Positions 59,539 to 64,000 of a DNA stretch of 64,000 bases are shown piece after piece. Position 1 is the stretch's first letter. Each line of letters begins with the position of its first letter. A model generated the notes under the pieces. It saw only the letters and a list, made by a program, of their open reading frames with translations. It did no database searches and was not told the origin of the DNA. This DNA is from Neodontobutis hainanensis (taxonomy: Eukaryota > Chordata > Actinopteri > Gobiiformes > Odontobutidae): positions 7,871,501 to 7,935,500 of the forward strand of contig JALDNG010000004.1 in NCBI GenBank assembly GCA_024349245.1, given 5' to 3'. Both the position numbers and the translations under genes were made by a program.

Positions 59539-62500
59539 ATGCGCGGAACAAATTGTCAAACTCTAATTGGTGCACATTGACACAGTTGTAAATTAATATT
59601 GTTTCACCATATAATGATTTGCTCTTTGGATGACTTTTTTAGTAAGTATTATATCAGTAAATACCAATATGTCCATTATCCAGAAATCATAACTACTCAA
59701 AATATGGTGGTGCTATTAAATTACGATGTGCAGTAAACCATTATTTCTGTCTTTGTCTTAAATGTGGTACCTGCCTGGACAAGCATGTCAGAGACACTTA
59801 AGTGTAACAGGGTGTATTTATTTTTAGCCAAAGCTCTCTTACCCCCTTTCTGTCTGTCTTCCTCACTTATTCTCCTACAAGTATTGCTAAAACAAATGCA
59901 ATGAAAATGTCAATGGTGGAACGAAAAAAAATATGTATTTGTTTTTTTTCAAGAAGCCCTCACAGAGCACTTCTTTAATTCTACTCAAACTGTCTTGAGC
60001 AGCCGAACTGAAAGTGCTAGTTATAGATCCTGAATGTTCACTTTCTTATCTTTATAAGTAATTTCTAATTTCTCATTTAGAGAGCCAGAACAATGGGAGA
60101 GCACATTTAGGTTATAAAACTAAACAGGCTGACTTGAGTGATCTTATTTTAACTCAAGAATTGTTAGACTGCAAGTGCTCAGTTTTGGTTTATTTATCCA
60201 ATGTACTTTTTTTAATAACTGAGGCCCTTAAGTGTGATAAACATACATGTTCTAGGGCAGAGTTTTATGTCTGTTTAGTTCGGTCCTAATGATGATTGTT
60301 GCTTACAAGGGAGGCAATCGATTCCTATTTCAGGCAATCAGAGCACCATATTTAAAAACATGCATTCCAAAATGCATTTCAAAAGGTTATTCAAGTCAGT
60401 GTGCTAAACTTTTCTGCTGTTTAACTCATGCAGGCATTCACACTAGCTTGCAAAAAGTCACAATAGACACGTACATAAAATCCATAAAAGCTCACATGAA
60501 ACAACGGGAGTGCAAAAAACTTTATGGATATTCTGACACTAAAAATATAGTGCCATACCATCATGTGTCACAGCATCATGTGTACTGTAACTGCATGGAT
60601 GTGTTCTGAATTTACTGGTGCTGATGGTCACCTGCACAGAGACTTCTAGTTCACATCTACAGTCTGAATACTAGGAAAGACAGACATTAGAAGAGCTACT
60701 TTAACCAGCAAACACAGACAAGTGCCTATAACTCAGTCCCATATACTTTTCTGAAGGCCTAAAAGCCATCACTCTGTCACAGCCAGGAGAGCAGCACAGA
60801 AAACTGACAGCAGCTCACACAATCTACCATCATGACCATTTTGCCAAGCTGTAGTTCTATAGCCTGCAATATCTCGGCAAGTGTGAAAGAGCAGGGTGTC
60901 TGTCCTCCGCAGAATTATACAGTGAAAGTGTCTAGCTGTCATTGAAGCAGTTGCTCCTTAGGAAACACTCAAACATCATTGTAAGAAGTTTTTTAAACTT
61001 TTGTAAACATAAAAAAAAAAAACATTGTTCTTCTCAAATGTAACTCATTGTCAGTCACATTGTCACATGACCAGATTTAACCCTATTTAAAACAAATTTT
61101 GATTTTTGTTATGAGCACATGCACACATCCTGTTCTGTCTAAGACTTCTTGGGAAACAAATGCGGCTTTTACTAACAGCTAAAAGCCCAGCTGTGACTGT
61201 GATATTATCAGGTGAGTTTGCGCTTATGGGTTTCATTTGGAAGAAAAGGGAGTGATAGGAAGGAGAGATGTAAAATGTGGCGAGACCCTATTGAGGTTGG
61301 TAACGTGCAAATCAAATGCTATGAACGCTAGATATTATCACTGAAAGCAAGCAGTTTAAAGTGGAAGAATAACATTGCTTCTGTTGTTTAGCCACTCACA
61401 GTGGTTTAGGTCGGCCACATCTTCAGTCTAAGCACATAACAGGCAAGGATCAAGAGATAAAAGATCCAAATGTAGAAAGTGAAAAAAAAAAAAGAAACAA
61501 ACATTTATATAGCTACGTTCAAAGGGATCCAGTGGATAGCTGATAGCTAAAGTAAAGCTTTGAAGGCACCAACATTAATCTGTTAATAATGAAGTGAGAT
61601 GCTGAACATCTGTAAGCAACCCATGTCTTGATTCTAATTCAAATGGATTGTTGAGCTATATGAGGCTTGAAAATCTGTTTCATTCCAGTGACACACTTTT
61701 CTGAAAGGGCAATAAAATATGGAATATCTAAAGAGGAAATAAACAAAACTGAGACAAAATTCAAACTAATTCATTTCAACTGCTTCATGTTTAAAATAAA
61801 CACTGACTTGTTAAATTATTAAAAACTCTTGCATATTCAGAATGATAATCCAGTGTGTAATACACTGCGAAATGCAATAACAAAATGTGCATAAAGTGAA
61901 TTATGTATAGTAAAATTTGTTTTTGTATAACAAATGAATATTATTTCATTATTTCTGTGGATTCTACTTTAGTACATTCAATTAGTGACATAATGTCTGC
62001 ACCATAAATGTTGTCCCCGATAAGCATTGTTTTGTTTGTTGCTTTATTCTTCTGTCTCTATGATGAGATCTGTCACAGACATTTGCATGACAAGTTTCCC
62101 AAGTGTAGTGCTTTGAGAGCATTTTGCTACTACATCGTAAAGTTTTCCTTTGATTAACTATAGGCTCATTCTACACCATATGCACACCATAAATTAAAGT
62201 ACAGTAAATGGGAAAACTCATTTATTCAAGAAGCAAATTTGAATCTTTTACTGTTTGCATTGTGTTTAAAGTCCAAACTTTCTGTCAAAAATGTTACATA
62301 GTACAAACTAATACAATTTATTTTGTACATAAATTGTATAAGTTGCAGGTGCTTAGCTACTCAGACTCACAAACTATGTATGTAATCCTCATCATCATGA
62401 ATCTGCGAATGCTTACACCAAATGCTCTCTTGAGTTACGCCTAAAGCACCATGTGCATCTATAGTTGAGGCTTGTTATTTTTCTGTGCGTAGCATTGCAA

Positions 62501-62559
62501 AAATAACAGCCTACTGTGAACACTTGTCGTCCCTGACTGTTTCCCACTGTTAACCTAAT
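59536..62559. other. Long AT-rich intergenic stretch, no gene seen
   Basis: AT-rich with A runs at about 61009-61022 and 61482-61493. The 106-codon plus frame at 60289-60609 is cysteine- and lysine-rich with no recognisable motif; the 78-codon frame at 62208-62444 likewise. Confidence 0.45.
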
Positions 62560-63740
62560 CTTTATGATTATTGCGATGGCTTTAGCAGCAGGTCATGTCT
62601 GTCAGCAGACAGCAGCTCTCACTGTAGGGGATACTCCATTCAGAAATACTTAGCCTTCAATCAATGAGCAGACACACAAATGGCCCAGTTCTCTATATTC
62701 ACCAGTGGAGTTAAACATCATCCATCGTTTACAGAAGGAAGACTGAAAATGAAAGTCAAAGTGAGACACTGACATGACAAAAGCATATTCTGGGGAGGTT
62801 AATGTAAAATTGCTGCAAAACATGTGCATACTTAACTAACATGTAGCAACATATCTGAGGTAATTGATTTGGGTTGTGTGAGGAAGTTATATCAACATTC
62901 ATAGCAATGTCAATGCCGACTTAAAAAGGGGCAATGTTTTTCTTCCTAATCATGTCCAGCAGTCTAAGTGTGTTTGCTTATCTATGTTAGTCCAACATGA
63001 GGTGTCACACTTAAAGAATTTCAGCCCAGGGCCGATGACCTCTGAGGCCCCTTTAGCACCACAGGAAATCACTGAAGATGATTCCTGCGGTATTAAGCAA
63101 GATAATACCCCCTCCCATTAAAATCCTTAACAACAAACAGTGGTAAATTGAGCTAAAACTAGAGATGGCTGATAAGGTTATTAGCAACTCCTGCTGGGAA
63201 CAAAGAGGGAGGCACAGCTAAGATCAATAGCATATGTTAGCAGGTAGTCTTAAATAGTTTCATATTACAAATGCCCCCTGTCAGAATTGACTAATGGAAA
63301 ACAAATCTTGTTAACAACTTCAATATGAGTGTGCCACCATACAAGGAAGAACTACACTGCACATTACGTTAATTAAAATGAAAGAGAATGAAGCATCCAC
63401 TGAGTGTCTTTTGAAATTCTGTGAATGAATGTTTTTTTATGACTTGCACTTTATCACAGCACACTTTTGTACTAATCCCACTTCTTTTGGTATTAACCAA
63501 TGTTCAAATCATTCATAAGTACGAGATGACCCACTGAGTAAGTACATGAGTAAATGTGTAGCAATACAGCGCTTATTATTGTTCCCCCTCAGGCAAATAC
63601 CTTTTGCTTAAGCCCCACGCATGGGAACATTTTGCTTTATTACCTTGCAAGATAAGTCGAGTAAAGATAGAGGGAGGGGCGTGGATGGAAAAAAGAGACT
63701 CTTAAGTACCTGGGGAATTAAAATATTCTGGCTCATCATA
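62560..63740. promoter_or_regulatory. Weak to moderate candidate conserved elements
   Basis: Patches at 62570-62720, 63000-63240 and 63565-63710 are balanced. TTTAGCACC at 63052-63060 equals the left half of the REST/RE1 consensus, but the right half does not follow, so only a half-site is noted. ACGTTAATTAAAATG near 63366-63380 supplies a homeodomain word. Confidence 0.3.
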
Positions 63741-64000
63741 TCAGTGTCTTAGTTCTTGGTTTTCATGTGGGGGATGGGGGCAGGTAATTATTACAGTGTT
63801 TTAAAATTGAGCCCAGAAGAAAGATGGGTTCAAGTGCAAATTAATTTCAGATTACCACAACACAGACAGTCAATTCTCATTGAGGACAGCAAAACACTCT
63901 TAAAAGGGCCCAAGGTCGGAAAATGTAACCCCTCCCCAAACACCCACACACACAGTCACACACAAACTGAGCCAATAATTCCAGCAATTTGTATAAAAAG
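63741..64000. other. Right-edge intergenic sequence
   Basis: Mixed composition with a short CACACA stretch at about 63944-63964. No gene starts here. irx2, the expected next gene, is not reached. Confidence 0.5.

Noticed and set aside
63052..63070. REST/RE1 site
   Set aside because: Only the left half TTTAGCACC fits. The right half does not match at canonical or expanded spacing as far as I can see.
1..64000. CRISPR array, phage, operon or other prokaryote-type system
   Set aside because: No regularly spaced repeats, no dense coding and no ribosome-binding-site-led genes. The sequence is vertebrate intergenic DNA.

Overview
The window looks like ray-finned fish DNA, from the flank of an Iroquois (Irx) homeobox cluster. 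The evidence is at the left edge. Read on the minus strand, positions 64 to 1 encode the first 21 residues of a protein starting MSFPQLGYPQYLSA, which is the N-terminus of IRX1. The AVYG residues that follow resemble teleost Irx1 as I recall it. Two interspersed sequences further in also look like familiar fish repeats. I cannot tell which irx1 paralog this is, nor the species.

Only the start of irx1 is present, and it is transcribed leftwards out of the window. To its right are a probable short 5' leader, a CCAAT-containing promoter with a GA/CT tract, and a CpG-rich upstream segment. The remaining ~62 kb contains no convincing protein-coding exon, tRNA, rRNA or CRISPR array. All the open frames are short (140 codons at most), carry no domain I recognise, and often overlap each other on opposite strands. 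This is what chance gives in 38-40% GC DNA.

The long non-coding part alternates between two kinds of sequence. One kind is AT-rich, low-information spacer. The other is blocks of about 150-900 bp with balanced composition, few simple repeats and clusters of homeodomain (TAATTA), POU (ATGCAAAT), SOX and TCF/LEF (ATCAAAG) words. In vertebrates the irx1-irx2 interval is a gene desert rich in highly conserved non-coding elements that act as enhancers, so I interpret these blocks as candidate enhancers. That is inference from position and composition; no alignment was done. The strongest blocks are at about 5.6-7.2, 12.9-13.3, 35.5-35.9, 38.2-38.8, 39.2-39.9, 41.5-41.8, 43.4-44.1, 45.6-46.7 and 49.4-50.3 kb.

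Mobile and repetitive content is light: one decayed tRNA-derived SINE (42.05 kb), one ~1 kb degenerate fish repeat (22.3-23.3 kb), a possible MITE-like repeat (24.05-24.3 kb), a long GT microsatellite (59.5 kb) and a few short simple repeats. Several perfect inverted repeats stand out (3.56, 27.29, 31.27, 40.79, 42.48 and 49.67 kb), as does one near-consensus CTCF word (23.76 kb). I found no sign of a new gene system. What merits follow-up is the cis-regulatory architecture.
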